Below, in pieces: positions 7,812 to 15,877 of a DNA stretch of 64,000 nucleotides. The position numbers and the translations under genes were made by a program. The notes beneath the pieces were generated by a model. It saw only the letters and a program-made list of their open reading frames with translations. It did no database searches and was not told the DNA's origin. Numbering within the stretch: the stretch's first letter is position 1; each line of letters starts with the position of its first letter. Source of the DNA: Chloroflexota bacterium (GTDB taxonomy: Bacteria; Chloroflexota; Chloroflexia; Chloroflexales; Roseiflexaceae). The stretch lies in NCBI GenBank assembly GCA_018969485.1, contig JAGWYG010000009.1, positions 1 through 64,000 on the forward strand, given 5' to 3'.

Positions 7812-9251
7812 ATGACGATCGACCCCGGCACCCGCAAACACGTCTTCATCGACTGGCAACTCATCGAGCCCGGCTACGGCGTAGCCTGGGGCGGCGCGCC
7901 CACCAGCTGGCAGATGCCCTACGGCCTGCAGCTCGCCGCACATGCGCCAGTCATCGACCCGACCCCGCTGGTCGTCCCGGAGCATCCCTGGGAAGACTTC
8001 ATCAACGTCTACTGCACCATGCTGGACGACGACGGGCGCTTTCGCCTGTATTACGAGACCCATGTCCACAAGACCGATGGCTCGACCGACGATCTGAAGG
8101 CGATGCTGGCCTACGCCGAATCCGACGATGGCATCACCTGGCGCAAACCGATGCTGGGTCTGCTCAGCTTCCGTGGCTCGACGGCCAACAACCTGGTGTA
8201 TGGCCTCGAGGCCGCCCGCGGCCGCGGCGCGCACGGCGTGACCGTGTTCCGTGATCCGGCTGCGCCGCCCGACGAGCGCTACAAGCTGGTGCACATGGGC
8301 CGCGAGGACGGCGTCTACCGCGTGTTCGGCGCGGTCTCGCCCGACGGCCTGCGCTGGCAGGCGCTCGATGCGCCGCTGCTCGATCGCTACATCAGCGACA
8401 CCCAGACGATCATCCGCTACGATGAGCGGCGCGGCGTGTATGTCGGCATCTTTCGCAGTTGGACCCATCTGGCCCATGCGCCGGGCGTGCACGGCCGGCG
8501 CGCCATCGCCTACGCCGAGACGCGCGACTTCCGCCACTGGCCGACGCCCGAGACGATCGTGGTGCCCGAGGCCAGCGATGCGCCCGATGTCGACATCTAC
8601 ACCAACAGCTACACCCCCTGGCCCGGCACCGATGACGCCCATCTCATGTTTCCGGCGTACTACCTGCGCGCCCGCGACACGCTCGAGGTGCACCTGCTCA
8701 CCAGCCGCGACGCGCGCCGCTGGGAGCGGCCCTGGCGCACCCCGCTGATCGGCTCGGGCGAGCCGCTCACCGGCCGCGAGGGTGGCGTCTACGCCGGCTG
8801 TGGCCTGATCGCCACGCGCTCCGGCGCGTGGTCGCTGCCGATCGGCCCCAAACGCTGGACGCACAACCAGAGCCACTTCGCCGAGGGACGCGTCAGCCCC
8901 GACGCCGGCCTGCTGCAGCGTGCGGTGTGGCGGCCCGACGGCGTCACGTCGCTCGAGGCCCGCCACCACGGCGCCTGCTCGACCTTCGCCATGCGCTGTG
9001 GCGGCAGTCAGCTGTGGCTCAACGCCTGGACGCAGTTCGGCGGCGCGATCCGCTGTGGCTTCAGCGATCCCGACGGCACGCCGATCGACGGCTTCACGCT
9101 GGAGGCGTGCGAGCCGGTGCACGGCGACCAACCCGCGGTGCCCGTGCGCTGGAACGGCAGCGCCGATCTCGGCGCGCTGCGCGATCGACCGGTGCGGCTG
9201 CAGCTGCAGCTGCAGCGCGCCCGCCTCCACGCCCTGCAGTTCATGGCGTGA
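7812..9251 (+). CDS. Five-bladed-propeller glycoside hydrolase-like protein
   Basis: 479 aa, no signal peptide. Repeated turns with an Asp and a Trp (SDDGITWRKP, SPDGLRWQAL, SRDARRWERP) indicate beta-propeller blades as in GH43/GH32-type and related proteins, with a C-terminal beta-rich segment. I cannot name a GH family or catalytic triad with certainty. It is the second propeller protein in the operon and, like the first, appears to be cytoplasmic. A run of leucine-glutamine codons (cagctg repeats near 9199) is a short microsatellite inside the gene. GAGGAGG precedes the start. Confidence 0.65.
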   Translation: MTIDPGTRKHVFIDWQLIEPGYGVAWGGAPTSWQMPYGLQLAAHAPVIDPTPLVVPEHPWEDFINVYCTMLDDDGRFRLYYETHVHKTDGSTDDLKAMLAYAESDDGITWRKPMLGLLSFRGSTANNLVYGLEAARGRGAHGVTVFRDPAAPPDERYKLVHMGREDGVYRVFGAVSPDGLRWQALDAPLLDRYISDTQTIIRYDERRGVYVGIFRSWTHLAHAPGVHGRRAIAYAETRDFRHWPTPETIVVPEASDAPDVDIYTNSYTPWPGTDDAHLMFPAYYLRARDTLEVHLLTSRDARRWERPWRTPLIGSGEPLTGREGGVYAGCGLIATRSGAWSLPIGPKRWTHNQSHFAEGRVSPDAGLLQRAVWRPDGVTSLEARHHGACSTFAMRCGGSQLWLNAWTQFGGAIRCGFSDPDGTPIDGFTLEACEPVHGDQPAVPVRWNGSADLGALRDRPVRLQLQLQRARLHALQFMA

Positions 9252-9270
9252 GACCATCGCGGAGGGCAGC

Positions 9271-10356
9271 ATGCTCGAACAGCTGATCAACCTGGCCGAC
9301 GTCGAGGCGTGTGCCCGCGGCATGGTGCGGCCAGGCGACTGGGACTACATCGCCGGCGGCGCCGAGGACGAGCTCAGCCTCGGCTGGAACATCGCGGCCT
9401 TCCGCCGCATTCGCCTGCGCCCGCGCGTGCTCGTCGATGTCCGGCGGCGTGATCTGGCGACCACGCTGTTCGGCCGGCGCGTCGCGCTGCCGCTGCTGAT
9501 CGCGCCGACCAGCCATCAGCGCATGGTACACCCCGACGCCGAGTTCGCCACCGCCCGCGCCGCCGCCGCCCACGGCATCATCGGCGTCTTCGGCACCGGC
9601 GCGCACTACGCCATCGACGAGATCGCCGCACACGGCGGCGGTGGGCCGCTCTGGTTTCAGCTGTACTGCTACGCCAGCCGCGAGGTCGTCACCCGGCACA
9701 TCCGCCGCGCCGAACAGGCCGGCTGCGAGGCGATCGTCGTCACCGTCGACGGCGGCCACTACCACGCGCGCCGCGAGCGCAACCTGCGCAACGGCTGGAG
9801 CATCCCGGCCGGCGTCGAACTGCGCAACCTGCTGGGCGTCGGCCTGCCCGAGCACCTGATCGCCAGCGATGGCTATCCGGCGTTCCTCGCCGCCGTACCG
9901 GCGCTGCCACCGACCTGGGACGACATCGGTTGGCTGCGCGCGCTGACGCGCCTGCCACTGCTGCTCAAGGGCATCATGACCGTCGAGGATGCCTGCCGCG
10001 CGGTCGACTGCGGCGTCGACGGCCTGATCATCTCGAACCACGGCGGTCGCCAGATCGACGGCACCGAAGCGCCGATCGAGGTGCTGCCCGCGATCGCGGC
10101 AGCAGTCGGCGGGCGCACCACGCTGCTGCTCGACAGCGGCGTGCGCCGCGGCACCGATGTCCTCAAAGCCCTGGCGCTCGGCGCCAGCGCCGTGCTGATC
10201 GGCCGGCCGCCGCTGTGGGGCCTCGCGGCCGGCGGCGAGGCCGGGGTCGGCCGGGTCATCGAGATCCTGCGCGACGAGCTCGAGACCGCGATGATCCAGC
10301 TCGGCCGCCCGACCATCGCCTCGATCGACCGCTCGCTGGTCGTGCTGCCGTCGTGA
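9271..10356 (+). CDS. FMN-dependent alpha-hydroxy-acid oxidase/dehydrogenase
   Basis: 361 aa from the ATG at 9271, which has GGAGGG just upstream and lies 19 bases after the previous stop. The order of motifs is that of the lactate/glycolate oxidase family: AGGAEDE near the N-terminus, LRPRVLVDV, LLIAPTSHQ, the flavin lysine in LLLKGI, and the catalytic SNHGGRQIDG with active-site His and Arg. It oxidises a 2-hydroxy acid to a 2-keto acid, passing electrons to oxygen or the respiratory chain. With the NAD-dependent hydroxyacid dehydrogenase in the same operon, it suggests a hydroxy-acid intermediate. Confidence 0.9.
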   Translation: MLEQLINLADVEACARGMVRPGDWDYIAGGAEDELSLGWNIAAFRRIRLRPRVLVDVRRRDLATTLFGRRVALPLLIAPTSHQRMVHPDAEFATARAAAAHGIIGVFGTGAHYAIDEIAAHGGGGPLWFQLYCYASREVVTRHIRRAEQAGCEAIVVTVDGGHYHARRERNLRNGWSIPAGVELRNLLGVGLPEHLIASDGYPAFLAAVPALPPTWDDIGWLRALTRLPLLLKGIMTVEDACRAVDCGVDGLIISNHGGRQIDGTEAPIEVLPAIAAAVGGRTTLLLDSGVRRGTDVLKALALGASAVLIGRPPLWGLAAGGEAGVGRVIEILRDELETAMIQLGRPTIASIDRSLVVLPS

Positions 10357-10378
10357 GACGGAGAGAGGAACTGCAGCC

Positions 10379-11407
10379 ATGGCATCGCTTCGCATCGGAA
10401 TCCTCGGCAGCGGCTACATGGGCGCGACATACGCCGAATGCATCGCCCGCCACAACCAGCGCGCGACGCTGGTCGCCATCGCCGGTGGCAGCCGCGCGCC
10501 GGCGCTCGCCGCCACCTACGGCGTCGCACATCTCGACGACGACGCCGCGCTGTTCGCGCGCGATGACATCGACGCCGTCCTGATCGCCACGCCCCACGCG
10601 CTGCATCACGACCAGACGGTGCGCGCCGCGGCCGCCGGCAAGCATGTGCTGCTCGAGAAGCCGATGGCCCCGTCGGTGGCCGAGTGCGACTCGATGATCG
10701 CGGCGTGCGAGCGCGCCGGCGTGACGTTCGAGGTGATCAAGACGCTGCGCTTCCGCGGCTCGATCAGCCGCGCGCTGCAGCTGATCGCCGACGGGGCGAT
10801 CGGCCGCGTGCGCATGATCAACGGCCGGACGCTCGCCGCCGGCACCGGCATCGAGGAGAAGCACTGGGCCGCGCGCCCCGAGAGCGGCGGCATGCTGCTC
10901 GACATGGGCTGCCACAACTTCGATATCATCTGCGCGTTCGCCGGCAGCGAACCCCGGCGGATCAGCGCCTGCGTCGAGACCTTCGCCGCCCCGGCCCACC
11001 GCCGCCTCAGCGCGATGTCGCAGATCAGCTTCGCCGACGGCGCGATGGCCCAGATGTGGATGAGCTTCGAGATGCCACGCCCCAGCCTGCCCGACCACGT
11101 CCACCGCTATCTGGTCGTCGGCGAGACGGGCACCCTCGACATCGATGGGTATGGCGCGCTCGCGCTCGGCCGCGATGGCGAATGGCGCGAGATCTGGCGC
11201 CAGCCGCCGATCGACTGGATCAATCGCCCGTTCGAACCGGTGCGCCTCGAGGCGTTCTTTCGCCAGACCCAGAGTTTCATCGATGACATCCTCGACGGCC
11301 GCCCGGCGACGGTCGCGGCCACCCAGGGGCGCCGCGCGGTCGCGATGGTCGAGGGCGCGTGGCGCTCGGCGCTGACGGGTGCCACGGTCGAACTGGATAC
11401 GATCTGA
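10379..11407 (+). CDS. Gfo/Idh/MocA-family oxidoreductase
   Basis: 342 aa. N-terminal Rossmann fold with GILGSGYMGATYAE, then ATPHALHH and the family hallmark EKPMAPS with the catalytic Lys. The C-terminal beta-sheet domain carries the MGCHNFD segment, whose His is the usual second catalytic residue. Members oxidise or reduce cyclic polyols and sugars with NAD(P). It lies 22 bases after the hydroxyacid oxidase gene. Substrate unknown; a related but distinct homologue is at 33811-34956 in the second catabolic block. Confidence 0.88.
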   Translation: MASLRIGILGSGYMGATYAECIARHNQRATLVAIAGGSRAPALAATYGVAHLDDDAALFARDDIDAVLIATPHALHHDQTVRAAAAGKHVLLEKPMAPSVAECDSMIAACERAGVTFEVIKTLRFRGSISRALQLIADGAIGRVRMINGRTLAAGTGIEEKHWAARPESGGMLLDMGCHNFDIICAFAGSEPRRISACVETFAAPAHRRLSAMSQISFADGAMAQMWMSFEMPRPSLPDHVHRYLVVGETGTLDIDGYGALALGRDGEWREIWRQPPIDWINRPFEPVRLEAFFRQTQSFIDDILDGRPATVAATQGRRAVAMVEGAWRSALTGATVELDTI

Positions 11408-11422
11408 GCAATGGAGCGCACC

Positions 11423-12619
11423 ATGACGATGAGCGATGTCCTGATCCTGGGCGGTGGCGTGACCGGCCTGAGCACCGCCTACCACCTCGCGCGCCGCGGC
11501 GTGCGCCGCATCACCATCCTCGAGAAGGGGCCGGTCGGCGATGGCTCGAGCAGCCGCGCCGGCGGCATCATCACCGGGCTGCTGTGGAGCGAGCCCGGCG
11601 TGCTGGCGCGGCGGCGGGCGCTGGAATTGTTCCGCGAGCTCTCCGATGAGCTCGATGGCTACACGTTCGGCGCCGTCGGCTGCCTCAATCTGTTCGATCC
11701 GGCATCGTGGCCCGATCGCGCGCGCCTGCTGCCGCTCTACGACCGCTGCGGCGCACCGTACGAGATCCTCGACACCGATGCGCTGCGCCGCCGCTGGCCT
11801 GCGCTGGTGTTCGCCGATGGGCTGACCGGCCTGCACGATCCGCTCGGCGGCTACAGCGAGCCGCACGAGTATGTGCCGGCGCTGGCGCGCCGCGTTCGCG
11901 AGCTCGGCGTCACCATCCGCGAGCACACCACCGTCACCGGCATCGCTACCGCCGGCGGGCGCGTCGTCGGCGTCCAGACCAGCGATGGCGCACTGGCGGC
12001 CGATGCGGTCGTCGCGACGGTGTATGGCTGGACCAATCTGCTGCTGGCGCCGCTCGGCCTGCCGCTGCCGGTCAAGTCGTTCGTCCACCAGCGCTATGTC
12101 AGCCGCCCGCTCGCCGCGCCGCCGGCGCTGCCGGCGATCAATGCCAACCACCTGATGGGGTATGTGCGCCCGGCGCACGGCGGACGCCTGCTCGCCGGCA
12201 TCGAGAGCGCCGATCGCGCCGAGTGGCGCGTGACCGGGACGAACTTCCGCCTGACGGAGCTGCAGGCGCCGCCGGGCATCGATGCGGTGCTGCACGACCG
12301 CTTCAGCGGCTTTGTGCCGGCGCTGGCCGATGCCCCATGGGAGAGCGCACATGTCGGCCTGCTGACGTTCTCGAGCGATGGCGAGCCGGTGCTCGGGCCG
12401 GTGGGCGCGCTGCCCGGCTTGTTCGTCGGCGTCGCATTCCACTCGGGTGGATTCGCCTATAATCCGGTGAGCGGCATGCTGCTGGCCGAATATGTCAGCG
12501 CCGGTCGGACGAGCATCGATGTCAGTGCGTTCTCGCCCGATCGTTTCGCGGCGTCGGAGACGGCCCAGTATCTGAATGAGACGGTGCCGCAGCGCGATGT
12601 GGTGCGCCGCCGCCACTGA
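11423..12619 (+). CDS. FAD-dependent oxidoreductase, DAO family
   Basis: 398 aa from the ATG at 11423. An in-frame ATG at 11411 has no binding site, whereas TGGAG sits 7 bases before 11423. The N-terminus has the dinucleotide motif LILGGGVTGLSTAYHLARRG, then LEKG, and the C-terminal FVGVAFHSGGFAYNP resembles the FAD-closing segment of glycine/sarcosine oxidases. It would oxidatively deaminate or demethylate an amino compound, or dehydrogenate a secondary alcohol. It is the last gene of the operon; a hairpin follows 23 bases after its stop. Confidence 0.85.
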   Translation: MTMSDVLILGGGVTGLSTAYHLARRGVRRITILEKGPVGDGSSSRAGGIITGLLWSEPGVLARRRALELFRELSDELDGYTFGAVGCLNLFDPASWPDRARLLPLYDRCGAPYEILDTDALRRRWPALVFADGLTGLHDPLGGYSEPHEYVPALARRVRELGVTIREHTTVTGIATAGGRVVGVQTSDGALAADAVVATVYGWTNLLLAPLGLPLPVKSFVHQRYVSRPLAAPPALPAINANHLMGYVRPAHGGRLLAGIESADRAEWRVTGTNFRLTELQAPPGIDAVLHDRFSGFVPALADAPWESAHVGLLTFSSDGEPVLGPVGALPGLFVGVAFHSGGFAYNPVSGMLLAEYVSAGRTSIDVSAFSPDRFAASETAQYLNETVPQRDVVRRRH

Positions 12620-12641
12620 GGTGCGCTCCGGCCGGCGGGCG

Positions 12642-12670
12642 GCGGGGGCAGGCTGCTGCGGTGCCCCCGC
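12642..12670 (+). terminator. GC hairpin ending the 11-gene operon
   Basis: A 9-bp perfect stem (12642-12650 with 12662-12670) closes an 11-base loop just after the last operon gene. No U-tract follows. Position and strength support termination or mRNA end protection; it shares loop sequence with the hairpin at 33-65. Confidence 0.5.
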
Positions 12671-12751
12671 GGCGGCGCGTCGGGCGCAGCCGGCATGCGC
12701 GCTGCTGCGGAAACCCCAGACGACGGGTTGCACGGACAGGAGGCCGATTCG

Positions 12752-14377
12752 ATGAGCCGATCCATCGCTGTCGCGCCGGCAGGCCAGGAGGCCGAGCCAT
12801 CTCTGCTGGAGCAGGACCACGCCCCGGCGCGGGCTGGGGCGACGCTGGCGGCTCCGCCGCTGACGCGTGACCGCCATACACCGGCGTCTGGATCGGTGCG
12901 CCGGGCGCCTGGCGTCCTGGCGCTCCAGCGCGCCCTGGGCAATCAGGCCGCACAGCGGCTGCTCGGCCGGCAGCGCGCAGGCGCGGCACCACCGACGACT
13001 GCCAGCCCGGTCATCCAGCGACGGGCGCTGATCGGGCCGACGCTCGCAGCGCCGTCGGCCGACGCGCTGGCCGATGCTGCGGTGGCCGCGCTGCATCAGG
13101 ATGCCGACGTGCGCCGGTTCGCCAGCGAAGCCGAGCTGCAGCAGTTCGCCACCCAGCACCTGCCGGGCATGGGCATGCTGCCGGGCACCACCGACTGGGT
13201 GCGGCTCGACGCGCCGATGACGGTGCTGGGCGAGGATCACGGCGATCCGCAGGCGCCGGCGATCCTGCAGGCGACGCGCATCCGCAACTACCGCTACGAG
13301 GGATACACCCATCACTCGAAGACACGCCAGGACAACAGCCCCGCGCTGCGCGCGCGGATCGCTGCGGGCGAGGCCGCCATGCACACACGCATGGGCCTGG
13401 CGCAGTCCGCCGATGAGCCGACCCATGACGCCGAGCATGCGCTGGCCAAATATGCACGGGTGCTGCCGGATGTCCAGGAGTTGATCGCCAGACAGGGGCG
13501 CGGTGGCGCGGCTGCCGCCGTCGGCGACGTCTCGGTGACCGCCGGCGCTGCGCTGGGCGGCGCGTACTCGCTGGCCAAAGCCTTGCTGGGCGGCCTGCTG
13601 AACGCCCTGGTGTACGCGCAGTCATACGGCGGGAAGTTCTTTGGGCATCGCCTGAAGACGTTCTACACGGAGAACCGTGCTGCCGTCGATGCGGCCATTG
13701 TGCAGCTCAGCGCCGACCTGAGCGCACATCCGTCGCCGCTGGTCACCGATTTCGCCGCCCTGGCGGTCACGCCGCGGCTGCCCGCGCTGGCGGAGGCGTA
13801 CGAGGCGCTCGCGCAAGACAAGCTTGGCATGACCAAGCCGGCCACGCGCGAAGCCTTCAAACAGTCATTGGGGCCCGGTGCGCCAAAGGTGGCGTTGACC
13901 GATGCTGCCGAAGAGCTGGATTTCTTGCGCGACAAATCAATGTTTGACACGATCAAGCAGGCTGCCCGCGCGGGCGATCGCCTGTTCGTCATCGGTGATG
14001 CCCATCGGCATAAACTGCAGCCGCTGCTGGACGCCGAAGGCATCGTCGCCATGCGGGACGATGCCTTCATCGACCAGCAGAAGCGATTGAACCGCGATGC
14101 CGGCGGCGGCGTCACGGCCGATGCCCGCGAACAACTGATCACGACGGCGGGCAAAATCAATCCGAAGCCCAGGCCTACGGTGATCGGAGCGACGTTCACG
14201 CTGGAGACCCCGCCTGGCTGCCAGTGGGTTGTCACCGGAGCCACGGCGGCAGACGGGGCAGGATCATATACGACGACCAGTCCGAACGTGACTCTCAAGC
14301 TGATCTGGACCGTGAGTGGGATTCCTGAGACGGTTCGGGAGATTTCGTACACCAATCTGCGCCGCCGTGAGCCATGA
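12752..14377 (+). CDS. Possible eCIS-associated cargo protein with a TIKI/TraB-like domain
   Basis: 541 aa. The start at 12752 has AGGAGG 7 bases upstream; an in-frame ATG at 12695 has none. Residues 56-73 carry LALQRALGNQAAQRLLGR, matching the LQR..GN..V..LL segment found near the N-terminus of many proteins linked to extracellular contractile injection systems (often with DUF4157, which is not visible here). PVIQRR (86-91) is also common in that group. Further on, LGEDHGD (159-165) and LFVIGDAHRHKLQPLL (411-426) resemble the two conserved loops (GExH, and G..H..l..lL) of the TIKI/TraB/EreA/ChaN fold. A 20-residue hydrophobic stretch near 263-290 may insert in membranes. The C-terminal ~70 aa look like a beta-sandwich. 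No HExxH. Base composition is a little lower in GC towards the 3' end. Function is inferred from motifs only. Confidence 0.5.
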   Translation: MSRSIAVAPAGQEAEPSLLEQDHAPARAGATLAAPPLTRDRHTPASGSVRRAPGVLALQRALGNQAAQRLLGRQRAGAAPPTTASPVIQRRALIGPTLAAPSADALADAAVAALHQDADVRRFASEAELQQFATQHLPGMGMLPGTTDWVRLDAPMTVLGEDHGDPQAPAILQATRIRNYRYEGYTHHSKTRQDNSPALRARIAAGEAAMHTRMGLAQSADEPTHDAEHALAKYARVLPDVQELIARQGRGGAAAAVGDVSVTAGAALGGAYSLAKALLGGLLNALVYAQSYGGKFFGHRLKTFYTENRAAVDAAIVQLSADLSAHPSPLVTDFAALAVTPRLPALAEAYEALAQDKLGMTKPATREAFKQSLGPGAPKVALTDAAEELDFLRDKSMFDTIKQAARAGDRLFVIGDAHRHKLQPLLDAEGIVAMRDDAFIDQQKRLNRDAGGGVTADAREQLITTAGKINPKPRPTVIGATFTLETPPGCQWVVTGATAADGAGSYTTTSPNVTLKLIWTVSGIPETVREISYTNLRRREP

Positions 14378-14520
14378 CGCCCGGGACACCGCCGGTGCTG
14401 CCCGTCGTTCGCCGTGCGGCGCGCCGCACGGCCGGCGAGCAGCGACGGCTGGCCGCGTGTCACCATCAAGGCACACACATTCCGGCTGATCCGGTCAGGC
14501 TGACGACAAGGAGGACTACA

Positions 14521-15717
14521 ATGGCGATGCAGATCATCGCGCCGAACGAGACGATCGACTTCAAGGAGAACCAGCGGCTGCTCAACCGCTACCGCTTCAT
14601 CGAGCACGCGCTGGTGCGGGCGCTGGCCGGCTGGCTGCCGGCGACGCCGGCGATGGAGATCAAGCTGACGCTGGGGCGGCTGCTGTGGGAGGATGCCCAG
14701 CACGTGCAGCAGTTGTACCTGCGCCTGCGCGAGGTACAGCGCCCGGCATTCCGCGCGCCCGAGGATGACGCGCTTGAGCACCTGATGGCCGAGCTGTTGC
14801 ACGCGCCCGACGCGGCATCATTTCTCGCCGGCGTGTTTCACGTCGTCAAGCCGAGCCTGGTGGCGGCGTACGAGCGGCATCTCGCCGAGACGTTCGCCAA
14901 TCCCGACGCGCCGACGCGCTACTACCTGAGCCACACGCTGCTCGACGAGCGCGAGCAGCAGCGCTGGGCCGCGCAGCAGCTGAGCGCCACCGCCGACGGC
15001 TCGTGGCTCGAGTACGTGCGCGCGCTGCTGGCCGCCGCCGGCGGAGCCGATGGCCACGGCGCGCGCGGGCCAGCCCCCGCCGCGCCGGCGTGCCGTCGCA
15101 CGTTCACTGCGCCGCGCGAGGCGGCCCGCGACGGGCGCTTCAGCACCGACATGTCGCGCATCCAGCGCCCGGCCGCCGACGACCGCGCCGGCCAGCGCTT
15201 CGACGAGTTCCGCAACTACGCCCAGGAAGTACTCGCCGCCGAGACCTGCGCCCTCGTCCTGTTCCTCACGCCCGACATGCCCTGGGAGTTCACCTACGAT
15301 CTGGCGCGCCACTGCTACGACGAGACGCGCCATTGCTGGCTGGGCATCGAATGGCTGGCACGTCACGGCTACGACTACACCACGTTCCCACAGAATGTCC
15401 GGGTCTACGCCTGGCGCAGCCAGTACGATCCGGTGATGCAGTATGCGCTGCTGACGATGGGCAACGAGAGCCATGTGTTCGAGTTCCGCCGCGGCCGGAA
15501 GCGCGAGTACCAGGCGCTCGGCGATCGCCTGTCGGAGCAGTTCGTCAGCTACGACATGGCCGACGAGCGCCAGCACGTGGCGTTCGGCCACAAGTGGCTG
15601 CCCGAGTTGCTCAGGCACGCCGGCGACGCCCGGCCGGTCGAGGCGTTCGTCGATGATGCGGTGGCGCTGTGGCAGCGCGAATACGTCAGTGGGGCGATGC
15701 CGGTCCATTCGGCGTGA
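14521..15717 (+). CDS. Ferritin-like dimetal protein of unknown function
   Basis: 398 aa from ATG 14521, which follows AAGGAGG; the frame is open upstream but without a binding site. Two ExxH elements, CYDETRHCW and MADERQHVAFGH, in long helices are the signature of a ferritin-like four-helix bundle with a carboxylate-bridged dimetal centre. A further Glu (EVLAAETCALVLF) would supply the other half-site ligand. The N-terminal ~170 aa are also helical, with a DEREQQRW segment, and may be a second degenerate bundle; a 30-residue Ala/Pro/Gly linker separates them. Members of this kind are oxidases, oxygenases or metal-storage proteins. It does not resemble Dps or bacterioferritin. It is 143 bases after the preceding gene. 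Confidence 0.7.
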   Translation: MAMQIIAPNETIDFKENQRLLNRYRFIEHALVRALAGWLPATPAMEIKLTLGRLLWEDAQHVQQLYLRLREVQRPAFRAPEDDALEHLMAELLHAPDAASFLAGVFHVVKPSLVAAYERHLAETFANPDAPTRYYLSHTLLDEREQQRWAAQQLSATADGSWLEYVRALLAAAGGADGHGARGPAPAAPACRRTFTAPREAARDGRFSTDMSRIQRPAADDRAGQRFDEFRNYAQEVLAAETCALVLFLTPDMPWEFTYDLARHCYDETRHCWLGIEWLARHGYDYTTFPQNVRVYAWRSQYDPVMQYALLTMGNESHVFEFRRGRKREYQALGDRLSEQFVSYDMADERQHVAFGHKWLPELLRHAGDARPVEAFVDDAVALWQREYVSGAMPVHSA

Positions 15718-15805
15718 TCTGACGGCGGCACCGGGGTGGGCGTCGGCCGCTCGCCCCGGCGCCGCCCGCGGCGCCCATTGTGTCTGCGTGTGAGCAGCAG
15801 ACCAG

Positions 15806-15863
15806 CCCCGATCGCGGACACCGCCGGCCCATGGAGCCCAGCGGTGTCCGTGCCTGTTCGGGG
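15806..15863. terminator. Shared terminator between convergent genes
   Basis: A perfect 10-bp stem (15815-15824 with 15841-15850) sits inside an outer stem, CCCCGA (15806-15811) pairing with TCGGGG (15858-15863). It lies between the ends of the ferritin-like gene (+) and hppA (-), so it can stop transcription from both sides. Confidence 0.6.
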
Positions 15864-15877
15864 CGCGTGGCGAGCGC

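Noticed and set aside
9199-9222. cagctg repeat as a regulatory element
   Set aside because: It is a short in-frame Leu-Gln microsatellite inside a coding sequence.
10256-13438. Very long minus-strand open frame (1060 codons) opposite the end of the operon
   Set aside because: Arg/His-rich translation with no family; it is the antisense shadow of five well-supported genes, a usual effect of high GC.
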